NCBI GenBank assembly: GCA_029009515.1
Contig: JAQXJZ010000051.1
Span: 1 to 37,117, forward strand
DNA: 37,117 bases
Reading direction: 5' to 3'
Source: a bacterium
GTDB lineage: Bacteria > Bacillota > Clostridia > Christensenellales > Aristaeellaceae
The translations under genes and the position numbers were made by a program. Positions within the stretch are counted from its first letter, which is position 1; every line of letters starts with the position of its first letter. The notes beneath the pieces are model-generated. The model saw only the letters and a list, made by a program, of their open reading frames with translations, was not told where the DNA came from and ran no database searches. Below, piece after piece: positions 7,706-15,920 of the stretch.

Positions 7706-8521
7706 ATGGAGAGGATCATTGCGGTCAATTCCAACTGCTATCACGGCTTCAGCATTGAAGAAGCCATCGAAGGCATCAGCCGCGCCGGCTTTCGCTACAT
7801 TGAGCTGACGGCCACCAAGGGCTGGACGGAGCATGTTTTTCCCGATCAGAGCTTTCAGCATCTTCTGGATGTGAAGGACGCCATGGACAAAGCGGGTTTG
7901 ATTCCGTTCAGCATGAGCGGTCACTGCAACCTGATGGATACCGAGCGTATTGGTGATTTCATCAGCAATATCCGTCTGGCTGCGTTTTTTGGCTGCACCT
8001 ATATCGTCAGTTCTATCGGCGAAGCGCATCTCAAGGACAACGCTGTGGTGGATAACGAAACCGTTGCTGGCTATATCGCCGCGCTGGTTCCGCATCTGGA
8101 AAAGTATAACCTTACGCTGGTGCTTGAAACGCATGGCAAGGAGCATGGTACTGGCAAGATCCTGTCTGAAATTGTCAGGCTGGTGAACAGCGAGCGTGTC
8201 AAGGTGAATTATGATACGGCCAACGTCGTGTTCTATGGCCGCGTCAATCCGGTTGAGGATCTTGCATCCTGCATTGATGACGTTGCCTATCTGCATCTGA
8301 AGGAAAAGGCCGGTGCAGAAGACGTGTGGGATTTCCCGGCGCTGGGCAAGGGCTGGATTGATTTCCCCGGTATCTTCGCCCTGCTGAAGGAAAAGCAGAA
8401 CAACAGCCCCTTCAGCATTGAAATTGAGTTCACCGCTGCTGGCCCCAAGGATCTGGATGAGGTGAATCAGGCCGTTCAGGACAGCGCGGATTATCTGCGT
8501 GCCCACGGATTTACCCTGTAA
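7706..8521 (+). CDS. Sugar phosphate isomerase/epimerase family (xylose-isomerase-like TIM barrel)
   Basis: The 271-residue protein belongs to the AP_endonuc_2 fold family that includes IolE, IolI and D-tagatose 3-epimerases. Metal ligands are visible in order: Glu in LVLETHG, Asp in VNYDTANV, His in YLHLKE and Glu in FSIEIEF, the usual four ligands of a divalent-metal barrel. It likely isomerises, epimerises or dehydrates the product of the adjacent dehydrogenases. An ATG further upstream in frame would overlap the previous gene. I chose ATG 7706 because AGGAGG lies 8 nt before it and the core begins at once. The gap to the upstream stop is 2 bp, indicating translational coupling. Confidence 0.85.
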   Translation: MERIIAVNSNCYHGFSIEEAIEGISRAGFRYIELTATKGWTEHVFPDQSFQHLLDVKDAMDKAGLIPFSMSGHCNLMDTERIGDFISNIRLAAFFGCTYIVSSIGEAHLKDNAVVDNETVAGYIAALVPHLEKYNLTLVLETHGKEHGTGKILSEIVRLVNSERVKVNYDTANVVFYGRVNPVEDLASCIDDVAYLHLKEKAGAEDVWDFPALGKGWIDFPGIFALLKEKQNNSPFSIEIEFTAAGPKDLDEVNQAVQDSADYLRAHGFTL

Positions 8522-8532
8522 CAAACATGATT

Positions 8533-8575
8533 GCCCAGAAGAGCAGGGCGCAGGCGCGCTTTGCTCTTTTTGGGC
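8533..8575 (+). terminator. Hairpin with T tract after the isomerase gene, possible partial terminator
   Basis: Nested arms AGAGCA (8540-8545) and TGCTCT (8562-8567), with an outer GCCCA/TGGGC pair and an inner GCGC/GCGC, lie 11 bp after the stop codon, and a T run follows the inner stem. The next gene has its own ribosome site but no clear promoter, so this probably sets a step in expression. Confidence 0.5.
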
Positions 8576-8598
8576 GAAGCAACACAGGAGGCTGTACA

Positions 8599-9564
8599 AT
8601 GAACATTCTGCTTGTCGGTTTGGGTGGCATGGGTACCTGCCATTACATGAATGACCTGCACATTGAAACTGCCAATGTCACAGCGCTGGTTGGCTGCACT
8701 GACAGTGACCGCGCACGTGCTGCGGAGTGGAGGCTGCCCATCTATGCTACCATTACAGAAGCCTGCGGGGCGCATGAGATTGATCTGGTGGACGTATGTA
8801 CGCCCACGTATCTCCATAAGCCGCTCGTGCTGGAAGCTCTGAGCAATGGCAAGCATGTGATTGTGGAGAAGCCGATTGCGCTTTCCTATGCTGATGCGCT
8901 GGAAATGTATGAGGCTGCTGACAAAGCAGGCGTGCAGCTGTATGTGGCGCAGGTTTTGCAGTTTACCCGCGAGGTGGAGACGCTGCGCGAAGTGGTAGCC
9001 GATCAGCGCTATGGCAAGCCTCTGGACGCCTGCTTCGAGCGCCTGAGCGCCTGCCCGAAGTGGACGCAGGGTGGATGGCTGTTTGACAAGCAGAAGAGTG
9101 GACTTTTGCCTTTTGATCTGCACATCCACGATCTGGACGTTATCATCAGCATGTTTGGCAAGCCGGATCGGGTTTCCTACACTCGCTGCAGCGGCGAGGG
9201 AAAGGAATATGCCGAGCATTATCGCTTCCAGTACAGCTATCAGAATGGCATGAATGTGGCTTCTGAAGCTGCGTGGTTCAATGCCTGCATTCCGTTTACG
9301 GCCCGTTGGCGCGTGTACTTTGAGCGCGGCATGCTCATCTGCGATCACGATGGCCTGACGGGCTATGGTGCGGATGGAGACGTGGTGCACTTTGATGTGG
9401 AAGATCCCATCAAGGTACCTTGCGGCATCAATCTGCCTGACAGCGGATGGTTCCTGCGCGAACTGGGCCATCTCGTTTCCTGCGCTGAAAAGAATCAGCC
9501 CTCTCCGCTTGTCCCGCGGCAGCGCGTGCTGGATGTGCTGAAAGTGCTGGAAAGCATCGATTAA
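8599..9564 (+). CDS. Second Gfo/Idh/MocA family oxidoreductase
   Basis: This 321-residue protein shows the nucleotide motif VGLGGMG (residues 6-12), the VEKPIAL motif with the catalytic lysine, and FDLHIHDLDVI, the substrate-site His/Asp element of this family. It differs strongly from the other family member 0.9 kb upstream, so it is not a recent duplicate. The two could oxidise and reduce at different carbons, the scheme used for scyllo-inositol and some keto-sugars. A longer in-frame start exists at 8527, but its extra residues are encoded by the hairpin above. The start at 8599 has AGGAGG 10 nt before it and begins directly with the Rossmann strand. Confidence 0.85.
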   Translation: MNILLVGLGGMGTCHYMNDLHIETANVTALVGCTDSDRARAAEWRLPIYATITEACGAHEIDLVDVCTPTYLHKPLVLEALSNGKHVIVEKPIALSYADALEMYEAADKAGVQLYVAQVLQFTREVETLREVVADQRYGKPLDACFERLSACPKWTQGGWLFDKQKSGLLPFDLHIHDLDVIISMFGKPDRVSYTRCSGEGKEYAEHYRFQYSYQNGMNVASEAAWFNACIPFTARWRVYFERGMLICDHDGLTGYGADGDVVHFDVEDPIKVPCGINLPDSGWFLRELGHLVSCAEKNQPSPLVPRQRVLDVLKVLESID

Positions 9565-9568
9565 TCCA

Positions 9569-9597
9569 TTGTCTTTCTCTGGATAATGCCTTAGAAT
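9569..9597 (+). promoter_or_regulatory. Candidate promoter for the ParB-BMP gene
   Basis: TTGTCT (9569-9574), a 17-bp spacer and TAGAAT (9592-9597) lie in the gap after the second dehydrogenase. Each box has a small deviation from consensus. If real, the ParB-BMP, phosphoesterase and AraC genes form a unit separable from the importer operon. Confidence 0.45.
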
Positions 9598-9635
9598 GCA
9601 GTGCGTAACGAAAAATAAGCGTTCAGGAGGGTCAA

Positions 9636-11579
9636 ATGAGCAGACAGGCAGCACTTTCGCAGTATCTTTATGCGCGCAAACTGGCTCAGAAATACTATAA
9701 AGCATGCACCGTGCATGGACAGTATCCCTACACCCAGGTGCTCAATGAGGTTTTTACAGAAAACGCCGCAGCCGGACGTGTCAACGTAGGCCTGGTGGAT
9801 ATCCCCATGGAATTGATTGTAGGCAGTACAACTGCAGGCAGACGATCTGCTTTTGCCGGCAATTTTATGCCTATGCTGGATGAAGGTACCGAGTTTGCCG
9901 ACAAATGGATTCATCTGTGTGAAGCCCATCTGGACCGTGGCGGCATTTCGGATCCGATTGTCTGCTGGGAATACCTGGGCAAATTCTATGTGGTAGAGGG
10001 CAACAAGAGGGTCAGCGTACTCAAGAGCTACGGCAATCCCAGCATTCCCGGCTATGTTACACGCATCCTTCCGCCCTGGTCGGAGGATGAAACGGTACAG
10101 ATCTATTATGAGTTTCTGCCGTTTTATCAGCTGAGCGGATTGTACAACATCACCTTTACCGCGCGTGGCAGCTATGAAAAACTGCAGGCAAGGCTTGGCT
10201 TTGCGCCCGATCATGTGTGGACGGACGATGAGCGCAGCGAGTTTTTGTTTGGCTACCGCAAGTTTGTGGAAGCCTTTGAAAAGGTAAACGCAGGCCGACT
10301 GGAGATCACTGCGGGAGATGCGCTGCTTGTATGGCTGCAGATGAATCCGCCTCAGGATCTTCAGCACACGGATCTGGTGAAGAGCCTGCAGGCTGCATGG
10401 CCTGATGTGATGATTTTTGCCAACGGATCGGCTATTTCGCTCAGCACCTCGCCTCAAACTGCTGAAAAGCCTGATCTGACCAGAATGCTCGGCTTTGGAC
10501 GGGTTAACCATCTGAAACTGGCGTTTATCTATGCGTACGATCCTTTGCGCAGCAGCTGGACCGCTGCGCACGAAACCGGCAGAATGCTGCTGGAGAGCGA
10601 AATGGGCGACAGGATCACCACGCAGACCTATTACTGTGGTGATGGCGAACCTCTGGACAGCATGGAACAGGCTGTTGCCGATGGCGCTCAGATGATCTTC
10701 GCTACCACGCCGCCCATGATTGGCGCTTGCAGGCAGATTGCAGCAAAGCATCCCCATGTAAAGGTGCTCAACTGCTCGCTGTCCATGCCGTATGCGGGCG
10801 TGCGCACCTATTACAGTCGCATTTTTGAAAGCAAGTTTATCACCGGTGCGGTGGTTGGCGCCATGGCCAAAGAGGATCGCATTGGATATGTTGCCAATTA
10901 TCCCATTCTTGGCACGGTGGCAGCCATTAACGCTTTTGCGCTGGGCGCCCGTATGACGAATCCGCGTGCCAGAATTTCGCTGCGCTGGTCCTGCCTGCCG
11001 GGCAATCCTGTGCGTTCTTTGCTGGATGAAGGCATCAAGGTCATCTCCAACCGCGATTCCGACAAGAACGAACCGCATTGGGCCTGGGAATGGGGCACCT
11101 ACAGCGTGGAGGATGATGGAAGCCTTATGCCGCTGGCTTCGCCGCGCTGGAACTGGGGCAAGTTCTACGAAGGCGTTGTGCAGAGTGTGTTTGACGGAAG
11201 TTGGAATGCGCTGAGCGCCAAGAATCCGCAGGCCGTCAACTACTGGTGGGGCCTGAGCAGCGGTGTGATTGATGTATCTCTCAGTCCTGCACTGCCCGAG
11301 GGCGCCAAACAGCTTGCCAAGATTCTCAAACAGGGGATCATTGATGGAAATATCGACCCGTTCTGCTGCACCGTGAACGATCAGCAGGGGAAGATGCGTA
11401 TTGATGGCGAACATACGCTTTCTGCCGAAGAGATTATCCATATGGACTGGCTTGCAGAAAATGTGGATGGCATCATTCCTGAATTTGATGACATCCTGCC
11501 CGTATCACAGCAGATGGTGCGGCTGCTTGGCATCAGGCGCAACGAAATCAAACCACAGCCCGAGGAGGTTATTTTGTGA
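9636..11579 (+). CDS. Cytosolic fusion of a ParB-like domain and a BMP (basic membrane protein) ligand-binding domain
   Basis: The 647-residue protein has no signal peptide or membrane segment. Residues about 50-145 look like a ParB/sulfiredoxin-type fold: a strand entering VDIPMELIVG, then SDPIVCWEYLGKFYVVEGNKR (106-125), where EGNKR takes the place of the ParB box. Residues about 293-610 resemble the BMP/PnrA family, type I periplasmic-binding proteins that usually bind nucleosides outside the cell (LAFIYAYDP, GAQMIFATTP, FITGAVVGAM, RIGYVANYPI). The middle (150-290) is helical and unassigned. A cytosolic BMP domain suggests sensing rather than transport. ParB-fold proteins can be CTPases, nucleases or, in archaeal SerK, serine kinases, so the activity is open. 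The stop overlaps the next start by 4 bp. Confidence 0.75.
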   Translation: MSRQAALSQYLYARKLAQKYYKACTVHGQYPYTQVLNEVFTENAAAGRVNVGLVDIPMELIVGSTTAGRRSAFAGNFMPMLDEGTEFADKWIHLCEAHLDRGGISDPIVCWEYLGKFYVVEGNKRVSVLKSYGNPSIPGYVTRILPPWSEDETVQIYYEFLPFYQLSGLYNITFTARGSYEKLQARLGFAPDHVWTDDERSEFLFGYRKFVEAFEKVNAGRLEITAGDALLVWLQMNPPQDLQHTDLVKSLQAAWPDVMIFANGSAISLSTSPQTAEKPDLTRMLGFGRVNHLKLAFIYAYDPLRSSWTAAHETGRMLLESEMGDRITTQTYYCGDGEPLDSMEQAVADGAQMIFATTPPMIGACRQIAAKHPHVKVLNCSLSMPYAGVRTYYSRIFESKFITGAVVGAMAKEDRIGYVANYPILGTVAAINAFALGARMTNPRARISLRWSCLPGNPVRSLLDEGIKVISNRDSDKNEPHWAWEWGTYSVEDDGSLMPLASPRWNWGKFYEGVVQSVFDGSWNALSAKNPQAVNYWWGLSSGVIDVSLSPALPEGAKQLAKILKQGIIDGNIDPFCCTVNDQQGKMRIDGEHTLSAEEIIHMDWLAENVDGIIPEFDDILPVSQQMVRLLGIRRNEIKPQPEEVIL

Positions 11580-12169
11580 AAATCCTGCTGATATCTGACG
11601 AGGAATCGCCCTATCTGTGCGAACATTTCCAGCCCGGCAGGCTTGATGGGATCGACCTGATCCTTTCCTGCGGCGACCTTGCGCCCTCGTATCTGAGCTT
11701 TCTGGTTACGATGGGCCGTGCGCCCCTGCTGTATGTGCATGGGAATCACGATGGGCGCTATGCCAAAACGCCGCCGGAAGGCTGTGAGTGCATAGAGGAT
11801 ACCATCGTCAATATCGGCGGTTTGCGCATTCTGGGTCTGGGCGGATGTCAGCGTTACAGGCCCGGCCCGCACCAGTATACGGAAGCGGAGATGGAAAGGC
11901 GAATCCGCAGACTGCGCTGGCAGCTTTGGAAGCATGGAGGCGTGGACATTGTGATTTCCCACGCCCCTGTGCGCGGATATGGCGACAGAGATACGATGGT
12001 TCATCGCGGGTTTGAGGCGTTTCTGAAGCTGCTGAATACGTACAAGCCCAAGTACTGGGTTTATGGACATGTTCACATGAGTTACTCCAACAATCAGCCG
12101 CGCGTGCTGCAGCATGGCGCAACCACGCTGATCAACGCCTGTGAGCGTTATATCATTGATGTGAACTGA
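11576..12169 (+). CDS. Calcineurin-like metallophosphoesterase with an altered first motif
   Basis: The 197-residue protein has metallophosphoesterase motifs: CGDL (GD), HGNHDG (GNHD), ISHAP and YGHVH (GHxH). The first motif, normally DxH, reads DEE at residues 8-10, so one metal-ligand His is replaced by Glu. This could change metal preference or activity. Small enzymes of this class hydrolyse phosphodiesters or nucleotides. The gene starts with GTG inside the last codons of the ParB-BMP gene (GTGA overlap), with CGAGGAGG upstream. The two proteins are thus probably made together and may act on the same ligand or nucleotide. An AraC regulator gene follows 26 bp later. Confidence 0.82.
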   Translation: MKILLISDEESPYLCEHFQPGRLDGIDLILSCGDLAPSYLSFLVTMGRAPLLYVHGNHDGRYAKTPPEGCECIEDTIVNIGGLRILGLGGCQRYRPGPHQYTEAEMERRIRRLRWQLWKHGGVDIVISHAPVRGYGDRDTMVHRGFEAFLKLLNTYKPKYWVYGHVHMSYSNNQPRVLQHGATTLINACERYIIDVN

Positions 12170-12195
12170 TCTGTTGCTGTGGAAGGACGAAAGAA

Positions 12196-13167
12196 ATGAA
12201 CGCTGAGCTTCTCAAACGGCTTTCCGAACCAACGCAGGAGGAAATGCGCCTTCTGCAGGGCGAGCCGCTTGAAAAGGATACATATACCCAGGGGGCTTCT
12301 CAGGTTTTTTCCAGCCGGAAGCTTCTGCCGCCCAGCCGCATGATCGCCCTTCGCAAACATACGCGCTTTGCCGCTTTTCCGCCTCATAGTCACGATTATA
12401 TCGAAATTCTGTACATGATCAGTGGCAAGACGGTTCACGAAATGCCCGGCTATCCTACCCTGACCCTCAGGGCTGGCGAGCTTCTGATGATCAACTGCCA
12501 TGCCACACACGGCATTCAGCGCTGCGGCGAAGAGGATATCGGCGTCAATTTTATCATCCGGCCTGCCTTTTTTGATGATGCGCTGGCAATGCTTGGTTCT
12601 TCCAATGCCCTTGGCCGCTTTCTGCTGGATGCGCTGGGCAGAGGCGAGAGCAGCGTGCCATATCTGCATTTCAGGGTGGCGGAGATTCCATCCATTCAAA
12701 GTCTGATGGAAAGCGTGCTCTATCGTCTGATTGAGCAGGAAGATGTGCATCAGCGCACGCTGAAGGCGGCCATGTCTCTTCTGCTGCTGGATTTGCTGGA
12801 AAATACCGCGCATCTTTCCATGCCGCACGGCAGGGGAAACGAGCTGGTGCTTTCTGTGCTGGAGGAAATTGAGCAGCATTATGCTTCCATCCGCTTTGAT
12901 GAGCTTGCGCAGAAACATGGCGTCTCTGCCGCCTACCTCAGCAAGGTGGTTCAGAAAACCATGGGGGAAAGCTGCACGCAGATTCTGCAGCGCAAGCGGA
13001 TTGCTCAGGCGCGATGGCTGCTGCGTGATTCCGACTTGTCGATTGTGGAGGTGGCCGAGGCAGTCGGCTATGAAAACACGGGACATTTCTACCGGCTGTT
13101 CAAACAGCACACAGGCATGAGTCCCAAACAATATCGCGAGGTTAATTCAGGACGCAATCTCAGTTGA
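12196..13167 (+). CDS. AraC-family regulator with cupin sensor domain, likely rhamnose activator
   Basis: This 323-residue protein has an N-terminal cupin-like sensor (HSHDYIEILYMISGKTVHEM at about 65-84, then LRAGELLMINCHATHG) and a C-terminal pair of helix-turn-helix motifs: FDELAQKHGVSAAYLSKVVQ, then IVEVAEAVGYENTGHFYRLF with the family signature ending GMSPKQYR. RhaR and RhaS have the same layout. It lies directly upstream of rhaBADM in the same orientation, and the rhaB promoter has a good -10 but poor -35 box, as expected of an activator-dependent promoter. The link to rhamnose is inferred from position. It might instead control the upstream genes. Confidence 0.82.
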   Translation: MNAELLKRLSEPTQEEMRLLQGEPLEKDTYTQGASQVFSSRKLLPPSRMIALRKHTRFAAFPPHSHDYIEILYMISGKTVHEMPGYPTLTLRAGELLMINCHATHGIQRCGEEDIGVNFIIRPAFFDDALAMLGSSNALGRFLLDALGRGESSVPYLHFRVAEIPSIQSLMESVLYRLIEQEDVHQRTLKAAMSLLLLDLLENTAHLSMPHGRGNELVLSVLEEIEQHYASIRFDELAQKHGVSAAYLSKVVQKTMGESCTQILQRKRIAQARWLLRDSDLSIVEVAEAVGYENTGHFYRLFKQHTGMSPKQYREVNSGRNLS

Positions 13168-13186
13168 TTGCCGTCCTTTTCTTTTT
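13149..13186 (+). terminator. Intrinsic terminator overlapping the end of the AraC gene
   Basis: AGGACG pairs with CGTCCT and, past a one-base bulge, CAAT with ATTG, followed by TTTTCTTTTT. The 5' arm lies within the last codons of the AraC gene. It separates this gene from the rha operon. Confidence 0.7.
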
Positions 13187-13199
13187 GGATTTGCCAAGG

Positions 13200-13205
13200 T
13201 ATAAT
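13200..13205 (+). promoter_or_regulatory. rhaB operon -10 box (activator-type promoter)
   Basis: A perfect TATAAT stands 29 bp before rhaB with no recognisable -35 hexamer at 16-18 bp spacing. The site follows directly after the AraC-gene terminator. The missing -35 box fits dependence on an AraC-type activator bound just upstream. Confidence 0.55.
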
Positions 13206-13233
13206 GTGAATAGAAAAAGGAGGTGGCCCCCCT

Positions 13234-14631
13234 ATGAGATGCTTCCTCGCAGTGGATATCGGCGCGTCCAGCGGACGCCACATTGCAGCGTGGCTTGAGA
13301 ATGGCCGCGTTCAAACGCAGGAGGTTTACCGTTTTCCAAATGGCGCACAAATGAAAAACGGTCATCTTTGCTGGGATCTGGAAGGACTGTGCAATCATGT
13401 TACGACCGGTCTCAAAGAGGCAAAGGAAAAGGGCTTTGAACCTGTCAGCGTTGGCATTGACACCTGGGCGGTTGATTTTGTCCTGCTGGACGAGAAAGAT
13501 CAGCCCGTTGGCGATTTGGTTGCTTACCGTGACAGCCGTACGCAGGGGATGGATGCGCTGCTTGAAAAGACCCTGTCTTTTGAAAAACTGTATGCCATCA
13601 CCGGCATTGCCAAGCAGCCCTTCAATACGGTTTATCAGATGATGGCCGTGCTTCAGGAGCATCCCGAATACCGCGAGCAGGTGCAGGATTTTCTGATGGT
13701 GCCGGAGTATCTGGCATACTGGCTGACCGGAAAGAAGCTGCATGAGTGGACCAACTGCTCCACCACAGCCCTGGCTGATGCCAAAACCAAGAACTGGTCT
13801 CCTGAAGTACTGGCAGCCGCCGGTCTTCCTGAATACTGGTTCCGCACGCCTGTTGCGCAGCCCGGCGCTTCGCTTGGCAAGCTGCGCGCTTCCATCCGCG
13901 AAGAGGTTGGCTGCAATCCCGAGGTCATCGTAACGGCTACGCATGATACCGGCAGCGCATACATCGCTGTGCCTGCGCGAGACGATCATGCTGCGTTCCT
14001 TTCCAGCGGTACATGGAGCCTGCTGGGTACGGAGCTGAAGGAGTGCTGCACCGGCGTGGACAGCTGCAGAGCCGGATTTACCAATGAAGGCGGATATGCG
14101 CAAACCACCCGCTATCTCAAGAACATCATGGGAATGTGGATGCTGCAGTGCATCCGCGAAGAGATCGGCAAGCAGTATACCTTTGCCGAAATGGCCGAAA
14201 TGGCTGGCCGATCGGATTATCCGGCGTGGGTGAATGCAACGGACAACCGTTTCCTTGCACCGGAAAATATGCTGGAAGAGGTCAAAGCAGCGCTGCGTGA
14301 ACAGGGTTCGCCCGAACCCCGCGATCTTTCCGATCTTCTCCGTGCTGTGACGGTCGGCCTTGCAGTATGCTACCGAGACGCAATTTCAGAGATGAGCACC
14401 ATCACCGGCAAGGCGTTTACCTCGCTCAACATCGTGGGCGGCGGCTGTCAGAACGAGGTTCTGAACAGGATCACAGCTGAGCTGACCGGACTGCCCGTCT
14501 ATGCCGGTCCTGTTGAGGGAACGGCTATTGGCAATCTGATTGTGCAGATGATTGCGTCCGGCGATATCGCTTCCCTGCAGGAAGCGCGTGACATTGTAAA
14601 ACAGAGCTTTGATATCAAGGAGGTTTGCTGA
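13234..14631 (+). CDS. rhaB: Rhamnulokinase
   Basis: The 465-residue FGGY-family kinase phosphorylates L-rhamnulose to L-rhamnulose 1-phosphate. It begins with the phosphate-1 motif FLAVDIGASSGR, with WDLEGL and GIDTWAVDFVLLD in the first domain, ATHDTGSAY and SSGTWSLLG around the adenosine/phosphate site, and VGGGCQNEVLN near the C terminus, all as in RhaB. Length is close to the E. coli enzyme (489). The start has AAGGAGG 10 nt upstream. It is first of four co-oriented rha genes, and rhaA starts 2 bp after its stop codon. Confidence 0.95.
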   Translation: MRCFLAVDIGASSGRHIAAWLENGRVQTQEVYRFPNGAQMKNGHLCWDLEGLCNHVTTGLKEAKEKGFEPVSVGIDTWAVDFVLLDEKDQPVGDLVAYRDSRTQGMDALLEKTLSFEKLYAITGIAKQPFNTVYQMMAVLQEHPEYREQVQDFLMVPEYLAYWLTGKKLHEWTNCSTTALADAKTKNWSPEVLAAAGLPEYWFRTPVAQPGASLGKLRASIREEVGCNPEVIVTATHDTGSAYIAVPARDDHAAFLSSGTWSLLGTELKECCTGVDSCRAGFTNEGGYAQTTRYLKNIMGMWMLQCIREEIGKQYTFAEMAEMAGRSDYPAWVNATDNRFLAPENMLEEVKAALREQGSPEPRDLSDLLRAVTVGLAVCYRDAISEMSTITGKAFTSLNIVGGGCQNEVLNRITAELTGLPVYAGPVEGTAIGNLIVQMIASGDIASLQEARDIVKQSFDIKEVC

Positions 14632-14633
14632 AA

Positions 14634-15896
14634 ATGAGCTACCAGGAAGCAAAAGCAAAGTACGAGGCCCTTGGCGTTGACGTGGAAGCCGCGATGGCGA
14701 GACTGAAGGATGTTCCTGTTGCCATGCATTGCTGGCAGGGCGACGACGTGCGCGGTTTTGACCAGAAGAGCGATGGCCCGCTGACTGGGGGCATCCAGAC
14801 CACCGGCAACTATCCCGGCCGCGCCACCACTCCTGAAGAGTTGATGGCTGACATCGATGTGGTGCTGTCCCTGTGCCCCGGTACCAAGAAGATCAATCTG
14901 CATGCCAGCTACGCCATCTTTGACGAAGAAAACGGCGGTTGGGTGGATCGTGACAAGATTGAGCCCAAACATTTCAAGAAGTGGGTGGAATTCTGCAAGG
15001 AGCGCGGTCTGGGCGCTGATTTCAACCCCACGTTCTTCTCTCACCCCAAGTGTGATCCTTTGACCCTTGCTTCTCCCTGCGAGGAGACCCGCAAGTTCTG
15101 GATTGAGCACGGCAAGGCCTGCATCCGCATCAGCCAGTACCTGGCCGAAGAACTGGGCCAGCCCTGCATCATGAACATCTGGACCGGCGACGGTTTGAAG
15201 GATATCCCTGCCGATCGCATCAGCCCCCGCAAGCTGTATCGCGAATCTATTGACGAAATCCTCTCCGAGCCTTATGATTTCAATATGGTCAAGCCCTGCG
15301 TGGAATCCAAGGTGTTCGGCATCGGCGTGGAAGCCTACACCGTTGGCAGCAGCGAGTTCTCCCTGTGCTACGCCGCCATGAACATGGATAAGTGCATTCC
15401 GCTGATGGACAACGGCCACTATCATCCCACCGAGATGGTGAGCGACAAGATTCCGGCGCTGCTCAGCTTCTTCCCGGAAATCGCGCTGCACATCACCCGC
15501 CCCATGCGCTGGGACAGCGACCATGTGGTGCTGCTGGATGACGAGACCAAGGAAATCTGCAAGGAGATTGTGCGCTGCGGCGGCCTGGATGGCGCTGTGA
15601 AGATTGCCACCGACTACTTCGATGCTTCCATCAACCGCGTCTCTGCGTGGACGGTTGGCATGCGCAACGTGCAGAAGGCTCTGCTGATGGCGCTGGTTAC
15701 GCCCCACCAGATGCTGGCGGATCTGCAGAATCAGGGCAATTTCACCGAACTCATGGTTCGTCAGGAAGAGCTCAAGACCATGCCTTTCGGCGAGATCTGG
15801 GATGAGTACTGCCGCCGCTGCGGCGTTGCCGTGGAGGGCGAGTGGTTTGAAACCGTGAAGGCCTACGAACGCGATGTGCTGAGCAAGCGCGCCTGA
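14634..15896 (+). CDS. rhaA: L-rhamnose isomerase
   Basis: The 420-residue enzyme converts L-rhamnose to L-rhamnulose in a metal-dependent TIM barrel. Its length matches E. coli RhaA (419). Family stretches include VAMHCWQGDDVRGF, TGGIQTTGNYPG, KINLHASYA, GADFNPTFFSHPK, IWTGDGLKD and MDNGHYHPTE with metal-binding His/Asp residues. ATG 14634 is preferred to an in-frame TTG nine bases earlier because AAGGAGG ends 9 nt before the ATG. Nested between rhaB and rhaD, it performs the first step of the pathway. Confidence 0.96.
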   Translation: MSYQEAKAKYEALGVDVEAAMARLKDVPVAMHCWQGDDVRGFDQKSDGPLTGGIQTTGNYPGRATTPEELMADIDVVLSLCPGTKKINLHASYAIFDEENGGWVDRDKIEPKHFKKWVEFCKERGLGADFNPTFFSHPKCDPLTLASPCEETRKFWIEHGKACIRISQYLAEELGQPCIMNIWTGDGLKDIPADRISPRKLYRESIDEILSEPYDFNMVKPCVESKVFGIGVEAYTVGSSEFSLCYAAMNMDKCIPLMDNGHYHPTEMVSDKIPALLSFFPEIALHITRPMRWDSDHVVLLDDETKEICKEIVRCGGLDGAVKIATDYFDASINRVSAWTVGMRNVQKALLMALVTPHQMLADLQNQGNFTELMVRQEELKTMPFGEIWDEYCRRCGVAVEGEWFETVKAYERDVLSKRA

Positions 15897-15920
15897 ACAA
15901 AAGACAAGGAGCGAAAGAAT

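Noticed and set aside
9591-11441. 616-residue minus-strand frame opposite the ParB-BMP gene
   Set aside because: The plus-strand protein has two recognisable domains and a good ribosome site; this frame has neither.
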